From Allodiplogaster sudhausi (taxonomy: Eukaryota > Nematoda > Chromadorea > Rhabditida > Diplogasteridae), in contig CALZFC010000026.1 in NCBI GenBank assembly GCA_945643635.1, positions 3,538,501 to 3,602,500 on the forward strand: DNA of 64,000 nucleotides, written 5' to 3'. A program made the position numbers and the translations under genes. Of this stretch, positions 49,816 to 61,631 are shown one piece after another; within the stretch, counting starts at the first letter, position 1, and every line of letters starts with the position of its first letter. The notes under the pieces are model-generated. The model had not been told where the DNA came from. It saw only the letters and a list, made by a program, of their open reading frames with translations, and did not search any database.

Positions 49816-51227
49816 GCTCTCTCTCTCCCTCACTTGTTCGCTTCCTTTTCTCTTTTTTTCTCTCGCTTCTTTTATCTCTTTCTTTCTTCCCACTCCATCG
49901 TTTTTTGGTTCCATTCTTCGTCAACATGTGCCCCAGTCGCTTCGCCAAAGCAGCTTCGTTCCTCCTCTTCCATCATGTTTCCTCAGCTCCCAAATGTGAA
50001 AAATGGCCCCTGATGTGATTAGCCGGCAATCTCAAAACAAGAAAGAGAGATGGTGACTAGAAGAGAGAGAAAGAGAGAGAGAGAGGATGAAGAGAGTGGG
50101 CGAGATTGAAAGGGTTTTGTTTTGTTGCTATCTGAAAGCTACCTCATATATTACTGCACTCCACGAGCCTATTTCCCATCCGTTCTTCATTTCGGTTGAT
50201 GTAGGAAAGAGAGAACGGAACATTGTTCCTGTTCCTGTCGAAGAGTAGAGAGAGAGAGATTGCGAGAGATAAAGAACAGATAGGAACTGTGGTTCTTCAC
50301 TGTTCACTGCGCGCTGTGATACACTGTGTCCATTTCAAATCGCTCTTTCTCTCTCCTCTCGCTCTCTCTCTCTTTCTTTCTCTCTCTCTTTCTCGCTCTC
50401 GATTTCATAGATGAGCGTAGTTCTGTGTTCATGAAAGTGATTGAATGGCTGACGTCATCTGGAGACTCCTTGACAAGAACAAGAAGGACACATTCGCACT
50501 CTGTTCTTCTCTTCTAATGCACTTAGAATCCTCGCCTCTTCCTACGTGCACTTGGGCTGTTTGCGGAGAAGGAGAAGAAGCCCTCGATCGTTGGTTGTAG
50601 TGGCGAGGAGCGGGCGACTTCGACATTTCACCTCATCATGTCTCTACTCTTCTTCCTTTCTTTCTCTCTGGTTTCTTGGTTTCAACGCCACTTCCTCATC
50701 TCTTATTTATCTTGCTCTCTCTCTCTCTCTCGCTCTCTCTCTCTCGCTCTCTCTCTCTCTCGCGCTCTCTCTCTCTCTCTCTCTCTCGCTCTCTCTGTCT
50801 CCTTCTCTCATCGCTCTATAAGGTCAGCGTATGTTCTTATCCGTGTGAGTACAGTTATCTTGTCGGGACCGTGAGAAGAAGCTTCTCAGGTAGAGATGTA
50901 AACGGGAGAGATTTCAGGAAGGAGAGAATGCGATAGCGAGAAGGCTAATGTAAGTGGAAGGCCACGAGTGCCTCGGCCATAGGTTACTACTCTCTAACTT
51001 AAGCTCCCTTCCACTACCAGCCGGACCTTGACCAGTCTCGGTCATAGTTTTACACTAGAGACACACGTCCATAGTTTCACGGAGAGAGAGTTAGTGGTGG
51101 AGGGAGTGAGGGAGGAAGGGAAGTAGAAGGGGCCGCCGGCGCCACTTTGCTTCCCTGGCTGAAGAGCGTGCCAATCTCGTGCAGGCGCCGCTTTACTCCC
51201 CTTCATCTCTCTCTATCTTATTCTCTC

Positions 51228-51259
<32 letters not shown>

Positions 51260-53790
51260 GACCCTACTTTTCTTATTTCAGTTGGGATGTCACAACTGAC
51301 AGGTGATATATTCCTCCCCTGAATATTCTCTACTTTCATTTCATCGTCTACTTCGGTGGTCGTGCCACGTTCATTTCTTATTCAATTTCATATTTTTTTA
51401 CATCGCTTGTCTCGCATTGGGTTATACCGTGCGATTTCAAAGTTGATTTTTTACGACACGCGTTTGCTTTGTTAATTTGTGATGGCAAAAGTTGGAGTTC
51501 TTCAAGAAATCACATCTGTGTTTAGTGTCCTCGCTATGCATACTCTCACTGTCTCCCCTTCTCTCAAGCAATGCTGCTCTTTCTTTCTCTGCTCTCTCTC
51601 TTTCTCTGCTCTCTTTTTATCTTTCTCTTCTCTCCCTCTCTCTCTCGATCTCCGTCTACATAATTCTCCCTTCGTCTAGTCGCCCTATCACTTCCCAAAT
51701 CTCTATTCGTGTGTCTCAGTGAGTGTTTGAGAGGGTAATCTCTGATCTCTCGCCTCACTCAGCGGTCTCTTGCGTCTCTCATCTCTTGACTGTAGAGAAT
51801 GCTAAACTATGTCACGGATTGACTCTCCTTATCAATTCTCAGCATGACCTTCTGTTGCCCTTTTAGCACTTTTTGACTTGTCTCATGTACGCAGAACGAA
51901 AAGCGGAAAGTTTGCATAGTCGCTCCTCTCCTCGAAGACAATGTTTTCTTCTTCACCTCGTATACATAGAACCCTGCGCTGTTTCCTCACTCAATCTCTC
52001 CTCTGCTTCTGGAACCGCCGTTTGCACTCTTCTTCTTTTTTTCTCATGACTCTTGCTTGCTTTCCTCACACTTTTCATAGAAACAAACGTTTAAGTTGCT
52101 TCACTCTCTCTACCGAGTTTCCGTCCATGTGAGTGTGCTATTTTTAGCAGGTCTGTTGAGTGAGAAAGGCGGAAGAGACGTGCATTTATACGCATCCCGC
52201 TTTCATGTCTTCCTGCCTGTTTCACTTTCTATTTACATGATAAACAATTCGCTGTGATGACGTCCATTTCTGGTGTTTATTAATTTGTGTCTTCACGAAA
52301 AGCATGTTCATGGTCTTCTGATTGCAGTCGCACTTCATTGGTGACGAAGAGATCGTCGAGCTAGTATGGAAGGCACTCGAGATGGAACAAGAACAACTAC
52401 GCCACTTCAACAAACGGAACATACAACTAGAGTCAGTTGATATGCATATGGAAGAGAACTATCATTTTCCGATCTGCTTTCATTAATACATTTAAAAAAT
52501 ACAACTTAAATATGAATTTATTAACCCTTTCATTAGTGAAGCACATAAATTTGCAGAGAAATGAAGAAGATACGTGGGAAGGAGAAGCAAGACTTGGAGG
52601 TTCTTGTGAAGGAGTTGCCTCCTCACATGCAGTCCGTCTTCCATATCTCCGATACATCAATAACCCTCGCGGATGGTAAGACAATTCTCAGTGGCTCATG
52701 ACTCGGAGATCCACTTTGCCTCTTCTTTTCAGCCTCATCAATCCTGGCCGCGAATGGCGCTCCAGTGCAGAATGTTGTTCAAGCTCCTCCTGGCGCGCCG
52801 GCTATGATGAGGTAGATCTTACTCCTGGAGGTCTTACTCCAGGAGGTCTTTCTCCTAGAGTTTTACTCCTAGGGGTTTTAATCCTGGAGATATTTCTCCT
52901 GGCTGAACACTCCTCTCTTGCAGATCATCGATGCCGCCTCCACCCGGCCTCTTCCCGCCCGGAATGCCTCCGCCACCCCCCGGAATGCCCATGCCACCCT
53001 TCCCTCCTCCACCCGGAATGATGCCTCCCCTCCTGCCAAATGGCTTGCCCGCCTTCCCACCACCTCCTGGCATGCCACCCGGGATGCAGCCGCCCGACTT
53101 CAAGTTCCACCCTCCTCCGAACATGTCGGTGCCCCCTCCGTCCATGATGAGCAGCATGCCGCCTCCCGTGGCAGGCGCGGCGCTGCCTCCTCAGAACATG
53201 TCCGTCCCTCCGCCGACATCAGTGGCTTCGGTCTCGGTCGCATCCGAGCAATCACTCGCCCAGAATGGCCAGACTCACTTGGAAGGAGAGCAGAAGCAAC
53301 CGCTCCAGGCTGAACAGAACCCTATCACTGTACAGGCTGCCGCTCCTCCAGTCACATTCCAGCCTGGTCAATTCTCCAATCCGCCACCGAACTTCAGCGT
53401 CCCGCCTCCGATGATTGGTTTGTGTTAAGATCTGCGTAAATTATAACCATTTTTAACGCTATATTCCCAGGTGCTCCGATGGCAGTGTCGATGCCGACCC
53501 TGGTGGCTCAGCCGCCTCCAGACAGTCTCTCTCTGATCTCAGTGCCTCCTCCTCAGTCCGCAGTGATCCCTCGAGTGCCCTCTCCACATCCCGCACCTCC
53601 GTCGTCGACTGCCCAGCCACAGCCTCTTCTGACTGCCACTTCGATGTCACAACCTCCGCCGTCCATCCCCCTCAGCCAGCCGAGTGGGCCACCAAACGTA
53701 CCGCCACCAACTTTTAATGTTCCACCGCCATCCATTTCGCACGCCCCGCCACCCGTGAGCCAGGCGCCTCCATCGTTGCTCTCGGTATCG

Positions 53791-53843
<53 letters not shown>

Positions 53844-54646
53844 ACCTCTCTCTCTATGCTCTCTTCGTTATAGCAAACAGTGCCCCCGCCGGGCTCCGGC
53901 CCTCCTCCGCCACCAATCGGAGCAACAACACCGCAGCAATCAGCTGGAGCGAAAGGAGGGCCAATGGCCCCGCCAGCACAACATAGCCTGCCTCCTCCAG
54001 CCTTGCCCGATCTCTCCGTCCCCCCTCCGAACTTCTCGGTTCCTCCTCCTATGCCCGCTTCAATGGCTTTGCCGCCTCCTGCTCCCATTGCCAAAGCTCC
54101 ATATCAGGTATTCGTTTAAGAGGCGCCATTTCCTCAATATAAAAGTGGTATGCTTCAGGGTGCAATGATGGGTTCAATGATGTCTCGACAGTCTCAACAG
54201 ATCCCCGGCCTGATGACTCTAACCACTCCTCCCCTCGCTGATCTCTCGCGCACCCTCACTAACATGATAGCCAGCAGTGTGATGAAGAGCCAGGTACTCT
54301 CCGCGATTCGGCACCTTTTGATCTTTTATTCCTTAAATAGTATGGAAATAGTGAAATGAAAAGAACGACTTATCTTGAGGCTGGCTCCTCCAGTTCGCCT
54401 TCACACTCTAGCGGCGGCCGGCTGAACGTCCCGTCAGGAGGCAGCTTTAGTGGAAACAAGCAAAGACGCAATCGCTTCAAGAAAGAGAGCGGCGGGTCCA
54501 CCCCTGGTAATCGTCCTCTGTGTAATATTCATGCATTCAGCGAAAGACTCCATTAGCCGCGAGGTGTTAAACAGTTTTCTTTTTCAGCATCGACCTCTTC
54601 TGCGGGCGTTGGCAAGAGCCCCAGCAACGCCTCGCCGTCTGTGTAG
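43628..54646 (+). CDS. Unidentified large protein: acidic N-terminus, charged middle, proline-rich C-terminus
   Basis: Not recognised. Exon 1 (43628-43732) gives MSHGAQTPVADEADLSPGQQ. Exons near 43831, 43992, 44288, 44432 and 44714 keep phase and give acidic, Ser/Pro-rich sequence ending EKKGDPDEEGEIEDDEE. Further exons near 44975-45690 give HAADALLSNQENVIRDKEEE, SKYFQTMRSLISSELMFNDR and VSLIKELLSREDPSFPMLAR; one junction in this part (45460-45610) is uncertain. An exon ending at about 47440 is Arg/Glu-rich (EEQRRERKRPYEEESRERGR) and ends RLRAEQLVQIGECQ. After a 5 kb intron full of (CT)n come probable coiled-coil exons (SHFIGDEEIVELVWKALEME; REMKKIRGKEKQDLEVLVKE). Then about 450 residues are dominated by PPP, with repeated motifs NMSVPPP, NFSVPPP and FNVPPP. 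The end is basic/Ser-rich (GNKQRRNRFKKES), stop TAG 54644-54646. The composition suggests a nuclear RNA-processing or scaffold protein, but this is inference. The 43.6-46 kb and 47-54.6 kb parts could be two genes. Confidence 0.6.
47019..47058. repeat. (CT)n tract, intron of the proline-rich gene
   Basis: Perfect CT dinucleotide run on the sense strand. Confidence 0.85.
48560..48650. repeat. (CT)n followed by (CCCT)n, intron of the proline-rich gene
   Basis: CT dinucleotides pass into about seven tandem CCCT units and back into CT-rich sequence. This compound array lies on the sense strand of the 5 kb intron. Confidence 0.85.
49746..49829. repeat. (CT)n tract, intron of the proline-rich gene
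   Basis: The longest CT run in the window, about 80 bases with few interruptions, in the 5 kb intron. Confidence 0.9.
50714..50802. repeat. (CT)n tract with CG interruptions, intron of the proline-rich gene
   Basis: CT dinucleotide run with regularly spaced CGCT interruptions, on the sense strand. Confidence 0.88.
52816..52905. repeat. Six-copy 15-base minisatellite filling a short intron
   Basis: About six degenerate copies of a unit of roughly 15 bases, similar to TCTTACTCCTGGAGG, make up nearly all of the intron 52812-52922. Each unit contains a near-palindrome (CTCCTGGAG). The flanking exons join in phase (..PAMMR | SSMPPPPG). Confidence 0.8.
53791..53850. repeat. (CT)n tract acting as an intron body
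   Basis: CT run between two exons of the proline-rich region (donor near 53784, acceptor near 53876), so almost the whole short intron is pyrimidine repeat. Confidence 0.85.
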
Positions 54647-55092
54647 CTGTAATTTTTGACACCATAGAAATCTCCCCTGTAATTGATGTCCTTACTAACT
54701 AAGTTATGAATCCTGCATTTTTCAGTTAACAATAAGATAATCGTACTAACTAGTATGTAATTCGGGGCATAATTGATTGTCAAATTATTATCCCCGTAGA
54801 TTTTTTAGATGTCATGTTTTATACTGATACTTCTTACTGTACTAAAGAAATTGCTGTATTATTATGATTGTTATCTTGATCATTATTTAAAAAAAATTTC
54901 ACCTCCTAACTTTACCCTAAAGCGAACATTTTCGGTTATTTCTTGTGTCACGGACTTCCAAATGTTTTAGTGGTAAATTATAAAGACGAATATGGCGCTA
55001 CCTAATAGTTTATGCCTTAGAAGTGGTTGATTTCCACTGAAGCGCGTATCTATCGCTTTTTTGCTAATCAAAGAGGAAGTGTATCTAGCGTG
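54647..55092. other. Gap between the proline-rich and hnRNP-like genes
   Basis: AT-rich sequence of about 446 bases between two plus-strand genes. A TTTTAG acceptor near 54971 could serve the downstream gene. I saw no clear AATAAA. The spacing is longer than a typical nematode operon gap. Confidence 0.4.
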
Positions 55093-56696
55093 ATGGCTGA
55101 GCATTCAGAACCTCTTGGTGAAGGGACGGCGTCCAGGATGTGCACTCCCTACTACTCCCACGGTCAGTCCACTCCAGGAGGGAAAGAGAGTGGTGCGATT
55201 TTCCCTAATGGTGTGATATGTTCACTCTCTGCAGAGATGGCCGACTGGATGCAGACAGGGGGCGTTGTCCTGCCGCAGCCTCTGCTGCTGCCCCTGGGCA
55301 GGAATGGCCGTGTCCTCATACCGATCGGCTCCCTTTCTCAGCAACTGTCGGGGGGTTTCATTCCCCTCCTACCTAAGGTACTCTTCGTACCAGTACTATT
55401 CATTTTTGATTGGCGACGTTAAACAGCAATCTTTTCAGTGCAACGTCAGCGGAGGTGAAGGACCACCCCAGATGCGCAAGCTGTTTGTCGGTGGTCTCAA
55501 CAAGGAAACGACAGATGACAGGGTTTCTTTCTTTTTCGAGTTGGGAGGGACATTGAGAGAACTTACTGATGCTTGCAGCTCCGTGCTTACTTTTCAAAGT
55601 ACGGCCAAGTGGTGGACAGCATCGTGATCTGCCTTCCCAACACGAAGCAATCGCGTGGCTTCGGCTTCGTGACCTTTGGAACGCTGGCTGCGTCGGAGTC
55701 CGCCCTCGCTGACCGGCCGCACCTCATCGACGGCTGGACCGTCAGCTGCTCATTCCATTATATTCTTAGCTTGCTTCTACGTTCCGGATTCATATTTTAG
55801 TGAGAAAAACGTTAGCCTATGTGCCTGTTGATATAGCAACGAAGGCGAAGGCTGGTCAAGTTGAGGATTGTGTAGGAGCATGCGTTGAGCATAGGCTGCA
55901 ATGTAAAGAAATGCACTTGGATGTCTTTTAGCTGTCAAGAGAAATGGCTTTCTTAGCTGCATTAGATTGCATGATCCAGAGTGAGAGCGTAGTTACGATG
56001 TCAGGTCGACACGAAGCGTGCGATCCCGCGTGAGCAGATGATGCCAATGGTGAATCAGCCCTTCTTCGACTACGATATTGTCCCCGGCACCAAGCTTACC
56101 CTTACTGGTCAGTAATACGAGTGACGGTCTTTGAAATCTCCCTAAACCCCTTCTTCCCTTGAGGTATAAACTGCGACTTCCACTCTGTCGAGGCTCTTCG
56201 GCTACATTTTGAGAAGTTCGGGACGCTCGAACAAGTAGAGATCCTTGGGAAGCCTCGCGGAGTAGGCTTCGTGATCTTCGAGACGAAGGAGGGCGCCGAC
56301 CGAGCACTCGCCTACAAGAGTGGCAGGCATCAGATCAACGACAAACGAGTCGACGTTCGGGTAGGCGAGAGACTAAGAGAGAGAGAGAGAGAGGAGAGCC
56401 TCTCTTATCAGTGATGATTATAGCCAGCCGTCATCCCGATGCGCCAGTCATGGAAGAGAAGGCCCGTTCTACCGGCCGCCCTCTACGAGCAGCTGGCTGC
56501 TCTGCAACTACAGCAAGCGGCAGCAGTCATGGCAGCCGGCGGCCCGCACCCTCTCATGGGGTACATGACTGGCATGCCTGCTCCGCCCTACGAAGAGGAC
56601 TCCACCAGCTATGGGAACACCACCGAGGACGAGAGTAAAGTTAGCGCTCATCTCTTTCGTCAGCATTCTGTACTGTCTTTCCCGTCAAATTCTATC

Positions 56697-56751
<55 letters not shown>

Positions 56752-56983
56752 CCCTGCTCTATCTCTCTTTCTTTTGGCGTTGTAGGCATACGAAGAGAGC
56801 GAGCACGAGAGTACGTCTTCGAATTCCGGGCAAGATAGCGATGCTCGCCGTAAGCAGTCAACCTAGGAAAGCCCTCACCTCTTCTCCGTTCCATCTCTCA
56901 CTTTCCAATTCTCTCCATGCTCGCAGCCCCTGAGCACTGAAATCTCACTCACATCTCATTCGCAGATCAACTGTCATTTTTGA
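55093..56983 (+). CDS. hnRNP A/B-like RNA-binding protein with two RRMs
   Basis: RNA-binding protein of the hnRNP A/B, Squid, DAZAP1 and Musashi group, which acts in splicing, mRNA transport or translation. The start MAEHSEPLGEGTASRMC is at 55093. A hydrophobic, Leu/Pro/Gly-rich segment (TGGVVLPQPLLLPLGRNGRV) follows. RRM1 has RNP2 in MRKLFVGGLNKETTD, then LRAYFSKYGQVVDSIVIC and RNP1 in KQSRGFGFVTF. It ends RPHLIDGWT | VDTKRAIPREQMM across an intron, matching the family's DGxxVDTKRAVPRE linker. RRM2 (about 56085-56360) has VEALRLHFEKFGTLEQVEIL and RNP1 in KPRGVGFVIFETKEGADRAL. Its RNP2 strand reads KLTLTGI, without the usual aromatic residue. The C-terminus is Gln/Ala-rich (YEQLAALQLQQAAAVMAAGG), then acidic and Ser-rich (EESEHESTSSNSGQDSDAR). 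Using the acceptor near 56925 the frame ends SLTSHSQINCHF with TGA at 56981-56983. Confidence 0.8.
56696..56747. repeat. (CT)n tract in the last part of the hnRNP-like gene
   Basis: CT run between the exon ending near TTEDES and the one starting AYEESEHES. It is probably the polypyrimidine body of a short intron. Confidence 0.85.
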
Positions 56984-58630
56984 CTATTTTCCATTAGTGG
57001 TCTTGAAATGTATTGGTTTTTGAGTTAATTTTAGTAGCTTGACCGACACTTTTATGGGTTTCTGTATGACGAATTAGCTGAGTGAAATGCTCTACTCGAG
57101 CGATAATCGAGCCTGAAAATTAGCTGATTTCCAATCCGCACAAAATGCAAAAAACCAAATGTGACTTGTCTCTCAACTAACAGCTTTCCTCTTTCATTTT
57201 TAACAGAAGCTGCCGTCATTTTCATGCACTCAACGTCTACATCTCTAAATGATTTCTTCGTCTCAATCGATTTCATGTAATGTCAATGATTACTACAGTC
57301 ATCTGTACTGGTATGCTCCTTCCTGCTAGCAGTCAACACTCGTCATACGCACACTTCCTATCTATTTTTGTTCTGGTAATTGAATAGAGTTGAGATTGTT
57401 CTCCTCATTCATTGTAAGAGGGTTGATTGAGCAGTTGTATTCTATCCTGGTAGTGCTTTATCTGTGACTTAGATATTTTATTACAATACATATATGCATT
57501 AACAAGCGCATAGAGATTTAAAGTGCAGACAGTTTGTTTTGGTACTTTACTAAGCAGTTTTATAATTGCATATATATATATATAGCTTTTTTTTTTGTAA
57601 CTGCTTTGTCATTGGTTTCCCCGATGTTTGTGAGATTACAAACAGCGTTATTTTTTATTGAGATTATCAGATTTTGATGTCATTTTAGGACATCACAGAT
57701 ACGTGGCTTTTTTGTATATGTAACGATCTATCTAACAATAAGTACACTCACTGGCCAATTCTCTCATTCGTTTTACCTTATCTAATGCTGCATTCTACTA
57801 CGTGTCTAAACACTCGATGTCAAAATAGCTTAAATGCATGTTTGTTTCTTAGTGAGCTGTCCTGTAAGGTTCTTTTGCATCTCCCTTAACTGCCGCTAGT
57901 GGTGGAGGTGCTAGAGCAGCGTCCTTGGCTCATCTCCAAGCATGGACTATATAGCCAAAAGAAGCATTGCCCTCCTTTTGCTCACTCTCTTTGCTCTCCT
58001 CTCTACTCTTTCGAGTCTTCTGTAGATCACGAGTTCTCCACGCATTGTAACAAATCATTTAAGCAGTGGCACATTTGATTCTTGCATTGCACGACCTCTG
58101 CATTCTTCACTGTAAACCTCTCGTGCGATTGTCATTGCGCGGCTCATGTGATAAACATATTTTATGCTCAGAAGGGATGCAATACACGATATGGCCGAGT
58201 CTGAGTTGGGAGAGTGGCCGACTGCCAGAATACATTCCAGGCGCAGCTCGTCGGCATTTCAAACATTCTCTTTGATGAATTATCGCAGAATGAGTGATGG
58301 CAGCAGACGAGAAGAATGGAAGAAGAGAGGCAGAACGGAAGAAGCGGCCTCCTCGGGGTGACAACCCCCGCTCTCATCCGGGAAGACGGCTGGATCCTTC
58401 CTCCTCGGCTGCGCAGCCTTTTTTCTCGTGCTAATCATCACAGCTTGTCACAACTGCAATGTGATGCAGGCTGTGGTTGGGATCAGATGGAAGGAGGACG
58501 GCAATGAAAGCTGAAGCTGAAACCAATCCCATTTTCTCTTCCCCATCTCCCATCTCGGGCCCTTTAGTCACAGCTTTCGCGTTACTCTCCAATATATCCT
58601 CGAACAATTGGAGGGAGCCTTGCAGGAATG

Positions 58631-58669
58631 GAGAGCGAGATTGAGGGAGAGAGTGAGAGAGAGAGAAAT

Positions 58670-58697
<28 letters not shown>
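58631..58697. repeat. (GA)n tract
   Basis: GA dinucleotide run with small interruptions on the plus strand in the gene-poor right part of the window. Confidence 0.85.
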
Positions 58698-58701
<4 letters not shown>

Positions 58702-60030
58702 AGGGAGAATGTCCATTAGACTAGTACGTTGCATCCATGTTCTTTTCCCATTCAGGCATGTCATTCCAGCGATACGATATCACTTTTCCCACTTTTAGCG
58801 AAAAAAGAAGCCATGAGCTATACATTAATAGATTGGACGAGAGACAATTTTGACATCACGAGTTAGGGACGGATTAAAAGTGCCGTTGACAACGAGACCT
58901 TCGCGCAGATTGAAAATATCGCATTATTCCCCGTATTTCAAATGTCAGGAAAAGTCATTATGCTATGCAAAGAAAACTTATTGCCACTTTAACATCTTCT
59001 AAAGACTTTCGGTCTCTGCTAGAAGAAAATTGCATGTACTGAAATGCAATTCTGTTCTCACCGAGACCGATGCCTTTAGAAGCTCATGAATAAACGAATA
59101 ATGATCATTCGCTTGAAATTTGCCGGGGGTTTCAGTGGATATGACTAGGCTATTAAGGGTGTTGCATTCCATTGGAGTAGTCGGTCGGTGGTTTAAGGCG
59201 CAGCCGTTAAATTGGTGCTAAGGCTCAGCAAACATTACATGTCTTTGCTTACGAGAGCCTGGCCGAGGCAGGGTAGTAGTAGTCGACGCATACCATGGAA
59301 CAAAGAAGCCATCCAGAATAGCAGCAGCCACTCACTCTCTCATATTTACTAGGCATCCGAGACATCCCTTTAAAGTCGCGACCAGCGATAATGCAAGCTT
59401 GGCAATTCTCTCATAATGATGGTGTTTACTGTGCGCTCTCCGGCTCTTCCTCCCAGGAAGACAAGGCCTGAGCGGCAGTTCCGCTCCCGCCGCCTCCTTA
59501 TCGCGCTCTCCTCATCCTGCCAATGACTGACTATTTGGCCGGCTCCGGCTAATCTCGGAAGAGGGATGTCTCTCATTCTTGTCTTTCTCTCGCTCTTGCT
59601 CTCACCCTCTCTCTCTCTCTCTCCATCCACCTATATCGCTCATTCTCTCTCTATCCATCTCTCTCTCTTCTCCTTCTCTCTCTCTCAATTTCACTCGCCC
59701 TCTTGCCCTCTCTCTATTTCTATCTCTCTTTCTCTCGCTCTCCCTCTCGAATGCGTCTCTCTTCAGCATCCCATTTGCATACTCCAGCAAGCATGCATGT
59801 CTCGGAGCAGCTGCAAATGTAGCCATCAACCCTGCAGTCTCGTGTTCGTCGTGGTGTTCATGCATCGTGCTCCTCCCTCTTTGCCTGTATAATCTGCCTC
59901 GCCCACCCTCGGTTGCTCCCTCTCACACACACGTGTTTCTCATCGCGGGAAGCGACCTTCCATGCCAACGCGTGACTCTCGTCGACCCAATGCTATTCTA
60001 TTTCACTCTCACTCTTTTTGTCGTCCGAGC

Positions 60031-60070
60031 TAATTTGATCTACATATAGGTATAATTTGATCTACATATA
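60031..60070. repeat. 18-base direct repeat
   Basis: Positions 60031-60048 and 60053-60070 are identical (TAATTTGATCTACATATA), separated by four bases. No function is assigned. Confidence 0.85.
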
Positions 60071-61510
60071 CCAACAAAAATTGTAATTGTGATCTTACGC
60101 AATATATAGCTATTATTGCTGACTTCACTGCATCCATTACGCTTTGCTTGCCTACATAATTTGGCTTCGAAAGCCATTGAACGAGTACGTTAAGATATTC
60201 AACGAAAACTGCACAAATTCGAATATAAATAGCACCTGCTTTTGGTTGAGAAATAAGTTTGAATTCAGAAGCAGGTGAGATTGTAGAGCGAGCTAGAGCG
60301 AAGCGAAGGACAATGCGTGATGCCGCAGGGGCTGCCCATGGACTCTCTCACGCTCCTCCCCTTTCTCTTCCTTTGTCCTGGTCGCCCGGTCATTCAAGGG
60401 GGGCGACATCGCCATTTCCTTCCTCCTCTGCTCGTGAATCCCGTGAACTCCCTTTGCTTGGTGCAGCAAACCATCTGTCACCTCCCACCCTTCCACTCTT
60501 AGAACCCTTGACTCTTGGCTACCTCATCTCCATTGTGTGCCACTCTTGAACTTATCCGCCCACACAAATGATTCCCTGCATCTCGTTTCAATGATATTTA
60601 AAGGGCATTCCTTTGTGAATGTTGCTTTCTGCCAGTGGTCGAGCTACAACCCATTTCGGTGTTGTTTACCAGCCGCCTTTCCGTCCTGCCGCACCTGCCA
60701 CCCCCCAGAGACGGCTTTTAGTTCTCCGCGCTTTCCTGTGTTTTCGACTACAGACACCCCTTTCTACACTTTGTAGTCACATTTGCTTCTCTTGCCTTTG
60801 CGACGTCGTCGTTCTCTCGTATCGCAGAGTGGAAAGCGGAGATGACCAAGGGCGTGTGGAGTGTTCGTCGCTGCATCTCCACTATCGTGCCAATTACGAG
60901 AGTCTTCTGTGCAGAGATGGCACAAGATGCCTTCGTGGAGAAGGAATGGCCGTGCACTGCAATGCTCGTCACTCTGCGTCTGCCGAGTGAAGCGTGAGCT
61001 GACCGAATCATACTTCCTTGTCTTCCTTGGAATGCTTCATCGACGATTGTTCTGGTGCTCTCTTTCCTGGCATGGCAACTGAAGCCCTGCCATCTTTTCA
61101 TTCCTTTTGATCGCTTAATCTCTCCTCTTGATCTCTGCGAACGCCTTCCTCTTCTCTTCCCTTCTTCCTACTGCATTCGTACGGATTCCAAAGATCCTTG
61201 CATGCACTTTGATTTGAATTCTTCCCTTTCTTACATGTCCGGTGCTTGGGATTGTATGTTATTTTATTTTCTGACAAAAGCGCTGAACCGTCCTTCCAAT
61301 AGCTCCCTACGGCGAGCTAATATGAATGCTCTTCTTCTATTGTGTCAGTCAACTAGTTCATCGAGACTATATTTGCTGAATAGAATGTTTGTTGTGCAAA
61401 GAGGGCTGCCTCGGCATCACTGCCTCAGAACATTCCATTCAAGTGTTTTCAGAAGCGAGAGCCTGTTGTCATCGCCATAGCTGTTAACAATCCCCCCGCC
61501 TTTCTTCCTC

Positions 61511-61512
<2 letters not shown>

Positions 61513-61546
<34 letters not shown>

Positions 61547-61553
61547 CTCTTTC
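61513..61553. repeat. (CT)n tract before a candidate exon
   Basis: CT run ending about 20 bases before the acceptor of the candidate exon at 61572. Confidence 0.8.
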
Positions 61554-61571
61554 ACTCGATCCCACTGCAAG

Positions 61572-61631
61572 GTGGGTAGTGGGAAGCAGCGGAGGCGTCC
61601 GGGAGTGTTTGATCCCAAGTTGATAGTTCCA
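61572..61631 (+). CDS. Candidate internal exon of an unidentified gene
   Basis: Sixty bases open in one frame (VGSGKQRRRPGVFDPKLIVP), preceded by a pyrimidine tract and an AAG acceptor and followed by a strong donor (CCA|GTGAGTAAG). The family is not recognised. Splice signals and composition are the only support, so it may be non-coding. Confidence 0.25.

Larger units (their letters stand above)
56984..61571. other. Repeat-rich region without a recognised gene
   Basis: The first ~700 bases are AT-rich and are probably the 3' UTR of the hnRNP-like gene, with a short TA run near 57572-57583. The rest alternates CT-rich and AT-rich DNA, with a GA tract at 58631-58697 and CT-rich DNA at 59600-59750. 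An open stretch after a CGCAG acceptor at about 60827-60990 could be an exon but matches nothing I know. Confidence 0.4.

Noticed and set aside
49503..50018. Plus-strand frame of 171 residues in the 5 kb intron
   Set aside because: Mostly Leu-Ser from (CT)n. The same stretch is open in several frames, as expected for a dinucleotide repeat.
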